A DNA stretch of 64,000 nucleotides from Streptomonospora sp. PA3 (GCF_009728995.1 NZ_VTZW01000010.1:468516-532515), one strand, 5' to 3'; counted from the stretch's first letter, positions 26,260 to 35,411 are shown. Numbers and translations are program-made. The notes: generated from the letters alone by a model not told the origin.

Positions 26260-27474
26260 TCAGCAGACGTTGCGGCTGCTGTTGTTGAAGGTGTTGTTGC
26301 GGACGGTGATGTTCACGCCGCAGGGGCGCTCATTGATGGCCGAGTCGTTGATGGTGAGGTTCTGCAGGGTGATGTCGCGGGAGACGGGGAACTCGTCGCG
26401 GGAGGCGATGCGGATGTCGCCCGGTCCCGACACCGTGCCCGACTCGGCGGCGATCGTGACGTTGTAGCAGTTCTCCAGCAGCATGGCGTTGCTGCCGGTG
26501 TCGGCGATGTCGACGCGGTCGATCACGGCGCCGCCGCTCTCCGAGACGCAGAACACGCCGCGGCCGCCGCCGCGGGCGATCACCTCGCCGACGCGGATGT
26601 TGGTGGGGTAGGAGTCGCCGATCCGGCCGTTGCGGTTGGCCATGCGGAAGGCCGCGTAGCCCGTGCCGGTGCCGGCTCCCTCGGCGTCGACCGTGCCGAC
26701 ATCGGCGTTGGTGGTGTCGTTGAGCAGCAGGCCCGAGTAGGCGGTGTCGCGGGCGATCACCGTGCCGATGTCGAGCTGGTCGACCCCGTAGGTCTCGACG
26801 CCGTGGTTGTTCGTGCCGGAGACGTAGACGTGGTCGATCGTGACGTTGCGCGTGGGCCGGCTGCGGTCGCTGTGGTTGTCGATGCGGACGCCCAGGCCGC
26901 CGGAGAGCCGCAGGTCGATCCGGCCGAGGTGGATGTTCTCGCCGTTGCGGACGAAGATGCCGAAGTAGGGCGCGCCGGTGACGCTGAGGTGGGGGACCGA
27001 GACGTCGTGTACGCCGCGGGCGCGCACCACGGCGTTGTCGCCGCGCGGGGTGCCGGTCACGTCGATGGTGCCGCAGACCTCCAGGGAGGTGTAGCTGGGC
27101 AGGTCGAGCGACTGCCCGGCGCTCATCGAGCCCGAGCCGCGGACCACGACGGCCTCCGTCGAGCTGCGTCCGGGTGTCAGGCTTCCCACGGCGGCGCGCA
27201 TCGCCGCAAGCATGCTGCCGCCGATATAAACCGTTTCACCGCCGTTGCGGGCCGTCCAGGTGCCGCCGCTGTGCACGGCCTCGGCGTCGTAGGAGCCGTC
27301 GCCGCAGGCGGCCTGGGCCGCCGATGCCGAGCCGGCGTGCTGGGCATGGGCGGCCGGGGCCGGGCTGAAGGGGGCCTGAGCGGCGGCGAGGGCGAGCGCG
27401 CAGGTCGCACCCAGGATGCCGGCGAGCAGCGCCGGCTTGGCGCGCGCGCCGGATCGTGCGCTGTGGAGTCCCAT
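26260..27474 (-). CDS. Secreted right-handed parallel beta-helix protein
   Basis: Exported protein of 404 residues: signal peptide (about 1-44, PALLAGILGATCALALAAA), then a beta-helix built from repeated short strands such as NVTIDHVYVSGTNNHGVETY, QLDIGTVIARDTAYSGLLLN and VIDRVDIADTGSNAMLLENC. The fold is that of pectin lyase-like and polysaccharide-lyase proteins. CGTIDVTG and the C-terminal Cys suggest disulfides. I cannot find a clear catalytic Lys/Arg/Asp set, so the substrate is open. The ATG has AGGAG upstream, and an operator-like palindrome lies 53 bases before it. Confidence 0.82.
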   Translation of the reverse strand: MGLHSARSGARAKPALLAGILGATCALALAAAQAPFSPAPAAHAQHAGSASAAQAACGDGSYDAEAVHSGGTWTARNGGETVYIGGSMLAAMRAAVGSLTPGRSSTEAVVVRGSGSMSAGQSLDLPSYTSLEVCGTIDVTGTPRGDNAVVRARGVHDVSVPHLSVTGAPYFGIFVRNGENIHLGRIDLRLSGGLGVRIDNHSDRSRPTRNVTIDHVYVSGTNNHGVETYGVDQLDIGTVIARDTAYSGLLLNDTTNADVGTVDAEGAGTGTGYAAFRMANRNGRIGDSYPTNIRVGEVIARGGGRGVFCVSESGGAVIDRVDIADTGSNAMLLENCYNVTIAAESGTVSGPGDIRIASRDEFPVSRDITLQNLTINDSAINERPCGVNITVRNNTFNNSSRNVC

Positions 27475-27526
27475 CGTTCACTCCTGTCGGTAGGGGGAGG
27501 GGAGCAGTACCGCAGTGGGACCGCTT

Positions 27527-27540
27527 GGTAAGCGCTTACC
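27527..27540. promoter_or_regulatory. LacI-type operator upstream of beta-helix gene
   Basis: GGTAAGCGCTTACC is a perfect 14-bp palindrome centred 60 bases upstream of the beta-helix start codon. Its AAGCGCTT core is shared with the operator at 35533-35548. A LacI-family repressor is the likely ligand; none is encoded next to it. Confidence 0.55.
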
Positions 27541-27740
27541 GGTGCCCGCGAGTATGACAACGGACACACACCGTGGCAACCCGCCTCGACCGGTCTCTTA
27601 TCGGATACGCAGAGCGACCTGCGGCAACGGAATCGAAACGATTCACCGCGGCGACCGGGACTCTGGCGGATGCGAGGCGCGGGCCCCATCCCGCCGGTCC
27701 ACAGGGCCCGCGGGCGCCGCGACCGGCGAGAGGCCGCGTA

Positions 27741-28499
27741 TCAGCGCACGACGACCGGCGTGCCGTTGTCGACGTGGCCCTCGGCCCATAGCCAGTCCAT
27801 GGCGGGGATGCTCACCCGGACGCAGCCGTGGGATGCGGGGTAGGGCGGCACGGAGGAGTAGCCGTGCACGGCGATCCCGCCGTTGAAGTAGGCCGGCCGG
27901 TACAGCGAGCCGAGCGGGCCGTCGTCCCAGCCGTCGACGTGGCGGAAGACGCTGTACTCGCCGGCGGGGGTGACGGCGACGCTGGTCCGGCCCTGGGAGG
28001 TGTAGGTCTCGCCCGAGCCGGTGGAGGTGTTGAGGATGTGGCGCACCTCGCCGTCGCGGACCACGAGTAGCAGTTGGCGGTCCAGGTCGACCTCGACGAC
28101 CTCGCCCGCCGAACTGGCCGCCCCGGGGCGGGGCCCCTCCTCCAGCGCGGCGCGGGTGTCAGGGCCCACCACACCGTCGCGCGCGATTCCCGCCGCCTTC
28201 TGCACGGCGAAGACGGCCTGGCTGGTGCGGACGTCGAACTCGCCGTCGACCGGCCCCAGCCAGTACCCCAGCTCCTTCAGGCGCCGCTCGACCTCGCGGA
28301 CCGCGGGACCGGAGTCGCCCAGGCTGAGCAGCGGCCGCGCGCCCTCCTCCGCCTGGGCGGCCTGGACCGCCTGGGGTGCCGCGGGAGGAGCGGCGGCGTG
28401 CGCCGTCGCGCTCCACCCGGCCGCGGCGACGGCCGCCGCAGCGGCACAGGCCGCGATTCTGGTGCATTGAACACGGATGCCCGACATGTGTGCGTCCAT
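27741..28499 (-). CDS. L,D-transpeptidase with peptidoglycan-binding domain
   Basis: Secreted wall-crosslinking enzyme of 252 residues. After a signal peptide (about 1-36) there is a PG_binding_1 domain (LSLGDSGPAVREVERRLKEL to VVGPDTRAALEEG). The YkuD domain follows, starting EVDLDRQLLLVVRDGEVRHI, with the catalytic HGYSS...SHGCVRVS motif near the end. The Cys and both His of the active site are present. Such enzymes make 3-3 crosslinks. An ATG at 28487 is an alternative start. It stands alone on the minus strand. Confidence 0.93.
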   Translation of the reverse strand: MDAHMSGIRVQCTRIAACAAAAAVAAAGWSATAHAAAPPAAPQAVQAAQAEEGARPLLSLGDSGPAVREVERRLKELGYWLGPVDGEFDVRTSQAVFAVQKAAGIARDGVVGPDTRAALEEGPRPGAASSAGEVVEVDLDRQLLLVVRDGEVRHILNTSTGSGETYTSQGRTSVAVTPAGEYSVFRHVDGWDDGPLGSLYRPAYFNGGIAVHGYSSVPPYPASHGCVRVSIPAMDWLWAEGHVDNGTPVVVR

Positions 28500-28912
28500 G
28501 GGCGCCTTTTACCCGCACATGACCCGGCCATGACAGCGGGGACACCCCTCGGCACGGTGAGCGACCGCGGAACGCGCCCGTGCGGCTGGCTGAGCGGGGT
28601 TTGTGCCGTGCGCAACCGCATCCTCGTGCCGCCAAACCGGCCCGGCGCGGCCGGTTCAGGCCAGTCGGCGTAGTCGGCGGGAGGGGCCGGTCCGGCGGCT
28701 CGCCGCTCGCGCGCCCCGGCTGCGGCGGCCGTGCGCCGCCCGCCGGGCGAGCAGGCCGGCGGGCCGCCCGCGAACACGGCCGTAACAGGCGCCCGAGTCC
28801 TGCCTCCCGGAGCCCTCCGCGCGTACGACGCATCCGCGGCCGCCGGGCGCCGCCGGGGCCGCCGCCGTGGTTTTCCGGCGGCGAGCGCGGATTCGCGGCG
28901 CGGATTCGGGCG
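28500..28912. other. Intergenic region, no gene recognised
   Basis: A 413-base gap between two minus-strand genes. It is uniformly GC-rich and holds the L,D-transpeptidase promoter. I see no repeat, RNA or clear hairpin. Confidence 0.4.
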
Positions 28913-29803
28913 CTACCCCTGAGGAAAGCTCGCGTAGTACCCCGCGGCCATGTCGTCGCCGCCGTGGCCGGAATCGGCGGCGCGCAGCATGCGGTCCTCC
29001 GTGGCGGCGGCGAGGTCCAGGCGCAGGCCGACGCCTTCGGCCGCTTCGCGCACCAGCCGCGCGTCCTTGGCGGCGTTGGCGACCGAGAAGCTGGGCGTGT
29101 AGTCGCCGCCCAGGATGACGTCGGCCTTGGCGTGCAGGTACCCGCTGTCGAGCGGGCCGCCCGAAACCAGGTCGAGGAAGCTGCGCGGGTCCACTCCCAG
29201 GCCCTCGGCGAGCGCCAGTGCCTCGCCGGTTGCCGAGGTCAGCGCCAGGACCCAGCTGTTGGCGACGAGTTTCAGCCGGCTCGCCGCCCCGATCTCGTCC
29301 AGAGCGACGGTGCGCGAGCCGATCGCGTCGAAGACCGGCGCCGCGCGCCGGCGCGCCCGTTCGGATCCCGCCGCCAGCACGGTGAGCGCCCCCTGCTCGG
29401 CAGGGGCGCGGGTGCCCAGCACCGGCGCGTCGACGAACTCCAGCTCCAGCTTCGCGGCGCGCGCGGCCAGCCGCTCGGTGGCGGCCAGGCCCGCCGTGGT
29501 GGTCTGCGCCCAGACCGCGCCCCGCGGAGGCGCGACGCCGGCCATCACGGACTCGACCGCGTCGCCGTCGGTGAGCATCGTGACGACGACCTCGGCGTCG
29601 GCGACGGCGTCCGCAGGGCTTTCGGCGACGGTGCAGCCGTGGTCGGCCAGCGGCCGGGCCTTGGCCGCGGTGCGGTTCCACACCTTTACCGGGATGCCGG
29701 CGGCCGCGATGTTGCGGGCCATGGGCGCGCCCATGATTCCGGTGCCCAGCACGGCGACGCGGGGAGTGTCCGTCGCGGGCGTGGATGGTTCGGTCGGTTC
29801 CAT
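28913..29803 (-). CDS. NAD(P)-dependent beta-hydroxyacid dehydrogenase family
   Basis: Protein of 296 residues in the 3-hydroxyisobutyrate dehydrogenase/GarR family. The Rossmann motif VAVLGTGIMGAPMARNIAAA is at about 15-34, with NRTAAKARPLADHG next. The substrate region FVDAPVLGTRAPAEQGALTV holds the family's D-A-P-V-x-G-T pattern (usually S-G-G). The catalytic-Lys helix is SRLKLVANSWVLALTSATGE with K and N in place. The exact hydroxyacid is not predictable. Some members are imine reductases, where the catalytic Lys changes; it is retained here. Confidence 0.85.
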   Translation of the reverse strand: MEPTEPSTPATDTPRVAVLGTGIMGAPMARNIAAAGIPVKVWNRTAAKARPLADHGCTVAESPADAVADAEVVVTMLTDGDAVESVMAGVAPPRGAVWAQTTTAGLAATERLAARAAKLELEFVDAPVLGTRAPAEQGALTVLAAGSERARRRAAPVFDAIGSRTVALDEIGAASRLKLVANSWVLALTSATGEALALAEGLGVDPRSFLDLVSGGPLDSGYLHAKADVILGGDYTPSFSVANAAKDARLVREAAEGVGLRLDLAAATEDRMLRAADSGHGGDDMAAGYYASFPQG

Positions 29804-30141
29804 GCCCGCTTGCTACCCGCCCGACTGGGCGGCGCAACGTCGCCCGCGAGCGGGCCGGGCACTCCGCCGGTGTCCGACCTGGCCCCCTGGTCGGGCGCCG
29901 ATCGACCGGTTCGGGATGTGCGGGGAATCGGACGCGGTTACCGCAGGTGTGGCGGCTTTGTCGTGGGGCTTTCGACGTCAGGCTGTTTCGGGCCGGTGCC
30001 AAAGTCCACTGCCGAGCGGTCGGATCGCCGGTGCGGGCGCCGCCGGGGCGCACCGTCCGACCCAGCGGCCCCGCCGGTCCCTGCGATCGCGTGTTACAAG
30101 AGGGCCAGCCAGAGCCGCCCGGACGAGGGGATCCGACGCCC
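29804..30141. other. Intergenic region, divergent promoters
   Basis: A 338-base gap between divergent genes. It holds both promoters. CGTGTTACAAGAGGG at 30090-30104 could be part of the plus-strand promoter. No gene, RNA or repeat recognised. Confidence 0.4.
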
Positions 30142-30957
30142 ATGGCCCCAGGACGCAGTCGCATCGGCGGTCGGCGCCGCGCGCGGTTGTGCGCGTGTGC
30201 GCTGGCCGTCTTCGCCCTCGGCTCCACGCTCGGCGGACAGCCAGCCGCCGCCGCGGACACGGAGCAGGCGGGTGCCACGGGCGCCCCGCCATCATCTGCG
30301 GGAGCCGCAGTTCCCGCGGAGCCGCCGGCACGGCCGGAGCCGCCGGCAGCACCCGAACCTCCGCGCCTGCCCGCACAGCACGGCCCGCACCCACCGTCCG
30401 ACCCCGCTGATCCCCCGGCTCCGGCGGCGCCGCCCAAGCCGCCCAACCCGCCCGTGCCGCCGGAACCTCCCCAACCGCCCCCGCCACCGGAACCGCCGGA
30501 ACCTCCCGACCCGCCGGAGCCGCCGCTGCCGCCGGACTGCCCTGAACCGCCCGAGCCCGCCCCCACGGAACCTTCGCCTCCTCCGCTTCCCGCACCTCCG
30601 CTTCCCCCGGAGCCGCCGGAACCGGATCCCCCGGCGCCCCAGGAGCCTCCCGAGCCGCCGCAGGTGCCCGCGCCTCCGCCGCCGCCCGATCCTCCCGCGC
30701 CCGCCGAACCGGAGGCTCCCGCCATCCAAGAGGCGGCGGCGCCGGCCCCGGTCCCCGCGCCCCCGCAGCCGCCGGAGTCACCCGAGCCCGTTCCGGTCCG
30801 GCCGCGGCCGACCGATGAGGCGGAGTTCGTCGGCGCCCCGCTGATCGAAAGCACGCAACGCGACGGCCCCGACGGGTTCGAGCCGCTGCAGATCATGGTG
30901 ATCGCCGTCCTGATCGCCGTCGCAGCCGGCGTCGGAGCCTCAAGCGCGCGCCGCTAG
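30142..30957 (+). CDS. Proline-rich surface protein with C-terminal anchor
   Basis: Protein of 271 residues. A basic start and signal peptide (RRRARLCACALAVFALGSTL ... AAA) are followed by about 170 residues dominated by Pro, Glu and Ala (runs such as PEPPEPPDPPEPP). A short non-repetitive stretch comes next (EAEFVGAPLIESTQRDGP), then a transmembrane helix (IMVIAVLIAVAAGVGAS) and a short Arg-Arg tail. This is the design of a wall-spanning, membrane-anchored stalk. No sorting motif or enzyme domain is present. Composition limits homology calls; it is a hypothetical protein. It ends 20-70 bases before composite element B. Confidence 0.7.
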   Translation: MAPGRSRIGGRRRARLCACALAVFALGSTLGGQPAAAADTEQAGATGAPPSSAGAAVPAEPPARPEPPAAPEPPRLPAQHGPHPPSDPADPPAPAAPPKPPNPPVPPEPPQPPPPPEPPEPPDPPEPPLPPDCPEPPEPAPTEPSPPPLPAPPLPPEPPEPDPPAPQEPPEPPQVPAPPPPPDPPAPAEPEAPAIQEAAAPAPVPAPPQPPESPEPVPVRPRPTDEAEFVGAPLIESTQRDGPDGFEPLQIMVIAVLIAVAAGVGASSARR

Positions 30958-31019
30958 CTCGTCAGCTCTCCCGTGGCTCGGGTCCCGTTCGGCACGTCTC
31001 GCGGATCGGAGCGGGTGAG

Positions 31020-31600
31020 CGCCGGTGGAACGCCCGGCGAGGACGGCGAGCGGGCGACGCGGCAGCGACGACAGCGCAGGGCTCAGCCCGCGCGAAACGG
31101 TCCGGGTGCCCGCCGGTGACGGTGAGCGACGGGGGCCGGCGACGGCGGCGGGGGTTCGGGCCGGCGACCACCGGCCAAGGACGGTGCATGGCCGATCACC
31201 TGACAAGGCGGCGACGACACCGCAGGGCTCAGCCCGCGCGAATCGGACCGGGTGCCCGCCGGTGACGGTGAGCGACGGGGGCGACGAGGTCGGCGAAGGG
31301 TTGGGCCCGCCCGAGTCGGTTCGGATGCCCGCCGGTGACGGGAAGCAACGGGGGCAGCGACGACCGCGGAGGGCTCAGCCCGCACGGATCGGCCCCGGTG
31401 CCCGCCGGTGACCGTGGGCAACGGGGGGCGGCGACGGCAGCGGGGGTTCGGGCTGTGCGGTCACCGGCTGCTGGAGGCGGATGGCGGGTCGCCCGACGGG
31501 GGCGGCGAGGTCGGCGGGTGGCTCGGCCCGCGGGGATCGGTTCGGTGGGCGCCGGTGGCGCGCGCGACGGGCGGCGCGACCGGCGAGCATTCCGGTACGC
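31020..31600. repeat. Composite element B: tandem array, about 73/146-bp units
   Basis: The word GCCCGCCGG starts at 31108, 31254, 31327 and 31400, with a diverged copy near 31545. The spacings of 146, 73, 73 and 145 show a basic unit of about 73 bases. The orientation is opposite to the array beyond the core (32.6-32.9 kb), as in element A. Open frames in this region are artefacts. Confidence 0.82.
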
Positions 31601-31661
31601 CCCACCAACCAACGCGTCCGCCCCGAAACCCGGAACGCCCGATTTAATCTAACTCCCCAAC

Positions 31662-31722
31662 GGCGATCTTGTATCTGTGGTCACTTGTGAACGCTCACAA
31701 TGACCGCAGGTACAAGATCGCC
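31662..31722. repeat. 61-bp imperfect palindrome, second copy
   Basis: Outer arms GGCGATCTTGTA and TACAAGATCGCC are perfect, and the centre is TTGTGAACGCTCACAA. It corresponds to 13238-13298 in element A, and both the outer arms and the central palindromic character are kept. Confidence 0.88.
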
Positions 31723-31806
31723 GCCGCTGGGAGCGCCGACCGCGAGGTGTTGCCTCCGATGTCCCGGTTCGTCCGCCGGGTTGGCTGCCGGACCGCCCCC
31801 CGGTTC

Positions 31807-31867
31807 GCGTCGAGGGTGTCGGGGCCACACTCGGCGCCGAGTGTGGCCCCACCGACACCCTCGACGC
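31807..31867. repeat. 61-bp palindrome, second copy, symmetric centre
   Basis: The arms begin GCGTCGAGGGTGTCGG and the centre is a 26-bp perfect palindrome at 31823-31848 built on CACTCGGCGCCGAGTG. The left arm lacks three bases (GGT) present in element A. It corresponds to 13091-13154. Confidence 0.9.
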
Positions 31868-32355
31868 GGGAACCGGACACGGAACCCCGACATTCGGCAC
31901 CTTCGGGGCGGCGGCGGGGCGACGAGGCGCGCCCCGCGACCGCCGGGGCGAACTCCGGCCGCGCGGAGGGCCGTCCGCGACGTCGACTCCTCCCGCGATG
32001 TCCGGTATACGGGGGCGCCGGGGCGGCCCGCACGACCCGGATCGGCGATGATCATGGCATTTGGACCGGGGATCCGCACCCGAAGCGATCCAAACGCGCA
32101 CCTCGCGGCACCCCGGCCGCCTCCACCCCCGCCACAGCCCGACATTCCGGGCAAACCACCCCGGTATCCTTCCGCATCCCGGAAGATCCGGGGTTGGGGT
32201 GCGCCGCACGCACCCACCGCGCGCCATCGGCGGGCATCGTGGCCCCACCCGGAGTGAAATGCCCGAAACGTCCGCGCCCGGGCGGTGTGTAAGAACGGCG
32301 GGGGCCGCTTTGCAGGAACCCACCGGGCACCCCCTGGGGCGGCCACCACCGAGGC

Positions 32356-32527
32356 TGCGGCAATGGGTGCGCCCCGCGAAGCGCGGTCACAGCTTGCCGC
32401 CGAGCGCACGCAGTCCTTCCCAGGTGGAACCGCACCACCGGTGGCGGGCCTCCGGCGCAAAGGTGCGCCGTGCGCTCGGCGGCAAGCTGGCGCACCGCGC
32501 TTCGCGCATCACAGCCCCATTGCCGCA
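32356..32527. repeat. Giant imperfect hairpin, copy 2
   Basis: Outer arms TGCGGCAATGGG (32356) and CCCATTGCCGCA (32516), then CCGCGAAGCGCG with CGCGCTTCGCG, and inner arms AGCTTGCCGCCGAGCGCAC (32391-32409) with their 19-base perfect complement at 32470-32488. The loop contains CCACCGGTGG. This is the best-preserved copy of the module. Confidence 0.88.
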
Positions 32528-32569
32528 ACCTCCTGTGGTGACCGACTCCTTGAACACGACGTCGGCGGC

Positions 32570-32890
32570 TCCCACCGCCGCCGGCAACCGGTGATCGCTC
32601 GGCCCAGCCGTCGTCGGCCGTCGCTGCCTCGTCGCATGGGCCACCGGCGGGCACCCGAACCGATGATCGCCGACCCCAACCCCCGCCGCCCATCGCCGCA
32701 CCGTCGCACGCCCGACCGGCGGGCACCGGGACCGATGGGCACGGGCCAAGCCCTGCGCTGTCGTCGCCGCCCGTCGGGTGGCCCGCCGTCCGCCGCCGGC
32801 AACCGGTGACCGCCGACCCCAACCCCCGTCGGCCATCGCCGCCCCGTTGCAAGCCCGACCGGCGGGCACCCGAACCGATCCGCGCCGGCT
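32570..32890. repeat. Composite element B: outer array
   Basis: About two units of the 144-bp type in reverse orientation: (C)GACCGGCGGGCACC at about 32718 and 32859, a diverged GGCGGGCACCCGAACCGATG at 32647, and GCCGGCAACCGGTGA between them. It matches the 11.7-12.4 kb array on the other strand. It ends about 35 bases before the DUF4239 stop codon. Confidence 0.75.
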
Positions 32891-32925
32891 GGCCTCCGGC
32901 CGCCCGGCCGCCGGATCCGGGCGGC

Positions 32926-33702
32926 TCATCCGCCCGCTGCCGAGGCGTCGATGCGGTCGAAGCCCGCCAGTGCGTCCTGGAACGCGCCGGAGTCGGTGGC
33001 CAGGACGCCCGAATAGGGGTTGTCCAGGAAGAGCAGCAGCCCCAGCGTCGCCGCGACGAAAACCAGGTTCACGAGGGCCCAGAAGAGCCGCGCCCGCGAC
33101 CGGCTCACCTGCATGCCGAAGGGCAGCACCACGACGGCGAGCCCGCTCACGGCCGTGGCCAGCGTGACGAAGCGGGGAACGTGGTCGGCCGCGGAGTCGG
33201 CGCGCTGCACGCGGGCCTGGACGAGGTCGGTGATGTTCTGCCGGGCCTGCAGCTTCTCCAGGGCGTCGGCGGGGTCCTGCGAGGGCACCCGGTTCACGCT
33301 GATGCGCAGGCGGTCCAGCGCGGCCGATGCGCTCGGGGCGAGCTCGCGCCGCTCGCGCATCGCCGGCCAGTCCGCGCGGACGACCGCGCGGACGTAGTCG
33401 CGCACGTCGGCGCGCACGCGTGCGCCCTCCTCGGCGGGGAAGGCGGCGGTGTTCCAGTACAGGGCGGTGGCGTGGCCGGCCTCCTCGACGGCGGCGTCGG
33501 CCGCCCCGCGGTTGTTCTCCCAGCCGATGACCAGGCCCATCGCCAGCGCAATGAGGTAGATCGACAGGACGCAGGGTGCGATGAGGATGCCGATGGGGCC
33601 TTCGGAGTCGTCGGCGGAGATGACGAACTTGCGCGCGACCACTATGCCGACGACCAGAAGTAGGGCGAGGACGACGAAGACCACGAGGATGCTGACTGTC
33701 AT
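32926..33702 (-). CDS. DUF4239-family membrane protein
   Basis: Protein of 258 residues with two N-terminal transmembrane helices (about 2-24 and 39-61) and two near the C-terminus (about 186-203 and 209-228). They enclose a soluble helical domain with EAGHATALYWNTAAFPAEE and RVRADVRDYVRAVVRADWPA. This two-plus-two layout and the sequence style match DUF4239, whose role is unknown. The ATG follows GGGAGAGCC. It lies beside composite element B, whose outer array ends just after its stop. Confidence 0.87.
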   Translation of the reverse strand: MTVSILVVFVVLALLLVVGIVVARKFVISADDSEGPIGILIAPCVLSIYLIALAMGLVIGWENNRGAADAAVEEAGHATALYWNTAAFPAEEGARVRADVRDYVRAVVRADWPAMRERRELAPSASAALDRLRISVNRVPSQDPADALEKLQARQNITDLVQARVQRADSAADHVPRFVTLATAVSGLAVVVLPFGMQVSRSRARLFWALVNLVFVAATLGLLLFLDNPYSGVLATDSGAFQDALAGFDRIDASAAGG

Positions 33703-34371
33703 TGGCTCTCCCGTTCTCCGGCTTCGGGATACCGGAGCCGAGCGGCACCGGATGGCTATCGGCGATTCGAAAACGGCGTGGACGGCTCATGCTTTACCAT
33801 CGGCTTTTGCGGCACTTCAGCCCCGTGCGCGTTCGCGGAATCCGGGGCGCGCGGCGGCGCCGCGATCCGGCCGTCGCCGGTGGCCTGTTCTAGGCGCGCT
33901 CCAATCGCGACACCTCGGCGAACACGGGCCGCCGCGGGAATTCCGGTCACTTCGCTCCGCTCGCCCGCTCACCGGGGACCGCCGGACTCGATGTACGCAG
34001 GGATGTCAGCGCGCATCGACCTGGCCGCCAGGTGGACTCCGGATATGCGGCGAATCGCCGTTCAGTCGGCGAATGGAAAAGTCCTTCGTATTCCCGGTCA
34101 TTTCCCGCCACGATTTCCCCGTCCGCGATCCGGAAAGGCGTCCTACGGCTGCGGCGATCGACGGCCGGGCACGCGGCCGTTCGTCCGCCGGCCCGGATCC
34201 CTGCGGGATTCCGCCTCGGCCTCTTCATCCCGACGCGCGCCCATCGGGGCGGCGCGGCGAACGCAGCAAGCGGCTCCCCCGCCGATCCGCTTCACCCCAC
34301 CGATCCGCTTCGCACCATCGGCCCGCTTCCCCCCATTGCGCCCGCTGTGTGATACGCGTAACATCCAGGCC
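33703..34371. other. Intergenic region upstream of the sugar locus
   Basis: A 670-base gap between divergent genes, AT-richer than average around 33720-33790 and 34020-34130. It should hold the promoters of DUF4239 (left) and the LacI gene (right). CCGATCCGCTTC-type short repeats occur at 34280-34330. No gene is supported. Confidence 0.45.
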
Positions 34372-34387
34372 GTCGAAGCGGTTCGAC
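34372..34387. promoter_or_regulatory. LacI-family operator, regulator-gene copy
   Basis: GTCGAAGCGGTTCGAC has perfect six-base arms (GTCGAA/TTCGAC) and lies 13 bases before the GTG of the LacI-type gene. It matches the fully symmetric site at 35533, so autoregulation is expected. Confidence 0.8.
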
Positions 34388-34400
34388 TCAGGAGGCCGAT

Positions 34401-35411
34401 GTGCGTATCTCCGACGTCGCCCGGCACGCCGGGGTGTCACCGAGCACGGTCTCCTATGTTCTCAGCGGCAAGCGCTCGATCTCCGCGGCCACCCGCGAAC
34501 GCGTCCTGGAGAGCATCGAGACGCTCGGCTACCAGCCGCACGCCGGAGCCCGCGCCCTGGCCAGCAACCGCTCCAACGTGATCGCCCTGGTCGTCCCGCT
34601 GCGGCCGGGCATCCACGTCCCCGTCGCCATGCAGTTCGCCGTCTCGGTGGTCACCAGCGCCCGCGATCGCGAGCACGACGTGCTGCTGCTCACCCAGGCC
34701 GAGGGCGAAAGCGGGCTGCGCCGCGTCGCCGGCACCTCGATGGTCGACGGCATCATCGTCATGGACGTCGAGGTCGACGACGCCCGCATCCCCACTCTGC
34801 GCTCGCTGTCCCACCCTTCGGTCCTGATCGGCGTCCCGGCCGACACCGAGGGGCTGACGTGCATCGACCTCGACTTCGAGGCGGCCGGGCGCGCCTGCGT
34901 GGCCCACCTGGCCGCGCTGGGCCACCGCGAGGTCGCACTGATCGGGCAGCCGCCCTCGGTCTACGAGCGCCGCACCGGCTTCGCCGAGCGCACGGTCGCC
35001 GGATTCGAGGCCGAAGCGCGCGAGCGCGGGGTCGCGAACACCGTCGTGCCCTGCGACGCGGCCCCCGCGGCGGTCACCGCCGCAGTCACCCGGCTGCTGC
35101 GCGAACGCCCCGGGCTGACCGGGATCGTGGTGCACAACGAGCCGGCCGTCGCACCGCTGCTGGAGGCCGTGCGCGGCCTGGGCCGCGAGGTCCCCGCCGA
35201 CCTGTCGGTGGTGGCCATCGCACCCGACGACCTCGCCACGGAGGTCTCGCCCCCGCTGACCTCGGTCAGCCTGCCCGCCGAGGAGGTGGGCGGGCGCGCC
35301 GTCTCGCTGCTCATGGACAAGCTCGACGACATCGACCCGCCGGAAGTGACACTCCTTCCGCCGCGCCTCGTGCCGCGGGCGAGCGCCGCCGCTCGACCCG
35401 CCCCGTCCTGA
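34401..35411 (+). CDS. LacI-family transcriptional repressor of the sugar locus
   Basis: Regulator of 336 residues. The LacI helix-turn-helix starts at residue 1 (RISDVARHAGVSPSTVSYVL, SGKRSISAATRERVLESIE), with the hinge helix HAGARALASNRSN. The periplasmic-binding-protein-like sensor domain runs from about 60 to 325. Start GTG 34401 has GGAGG ten bases upstream. Operators of matching sequence lie just before its own gene and before the ABC transporter gene 156 bases downstream. It probably represses the transporter/GH31/GH3 genes until an oligosaccharide or sugar inducer binds. Confidence 0.92.
   Translation: MRISDVARHAGVSPSTVSYVLSGKRSISAATRERVLESIETLGYQPHAGARALASNRSNVIALVVPLRPGIHVPVAMQFAVSVVTSARDREHDVLLLTQAEGESGLRRVAGTSMVDGIIVMDVEVDDARIPTLRSLSHPSVLIGVPADTEGLTCIDLDFEAAGRACVAHLAALGHREVALIGQPPSVYERRTGFAERTVAGFEAEARERGVANTVVPCDAAPAAVTAAVTRLLRERPGLTGIVVHNEPAVAPLLEAVRGLGREVPADLSVVAIAPDDLATEVSPPLTSVSLPAEEVGGRAVSLLMDKLDDIDPPEVTLLPPRLVPRASAAARPAPS

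Larger units (their letters stand above)
31634..32560. repeat. Composite element B: core, inverted copy of element A
   Basis: The reverse complement of this stretch follows the core of element A in the same order: GGAGTCGGTCACCACAGGAG, giant hairpin, ATGCCCGCCGATGG, GGATCCCCGGTCCAAA, the two long palindromes, and TTAGATTAAATCGGGCGTTC. Differences are scattered substitutions and small indels of one to three bases that do not preserve a reading frame. The two copies face each other about 18 kb apart. Confidence 0.85.
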
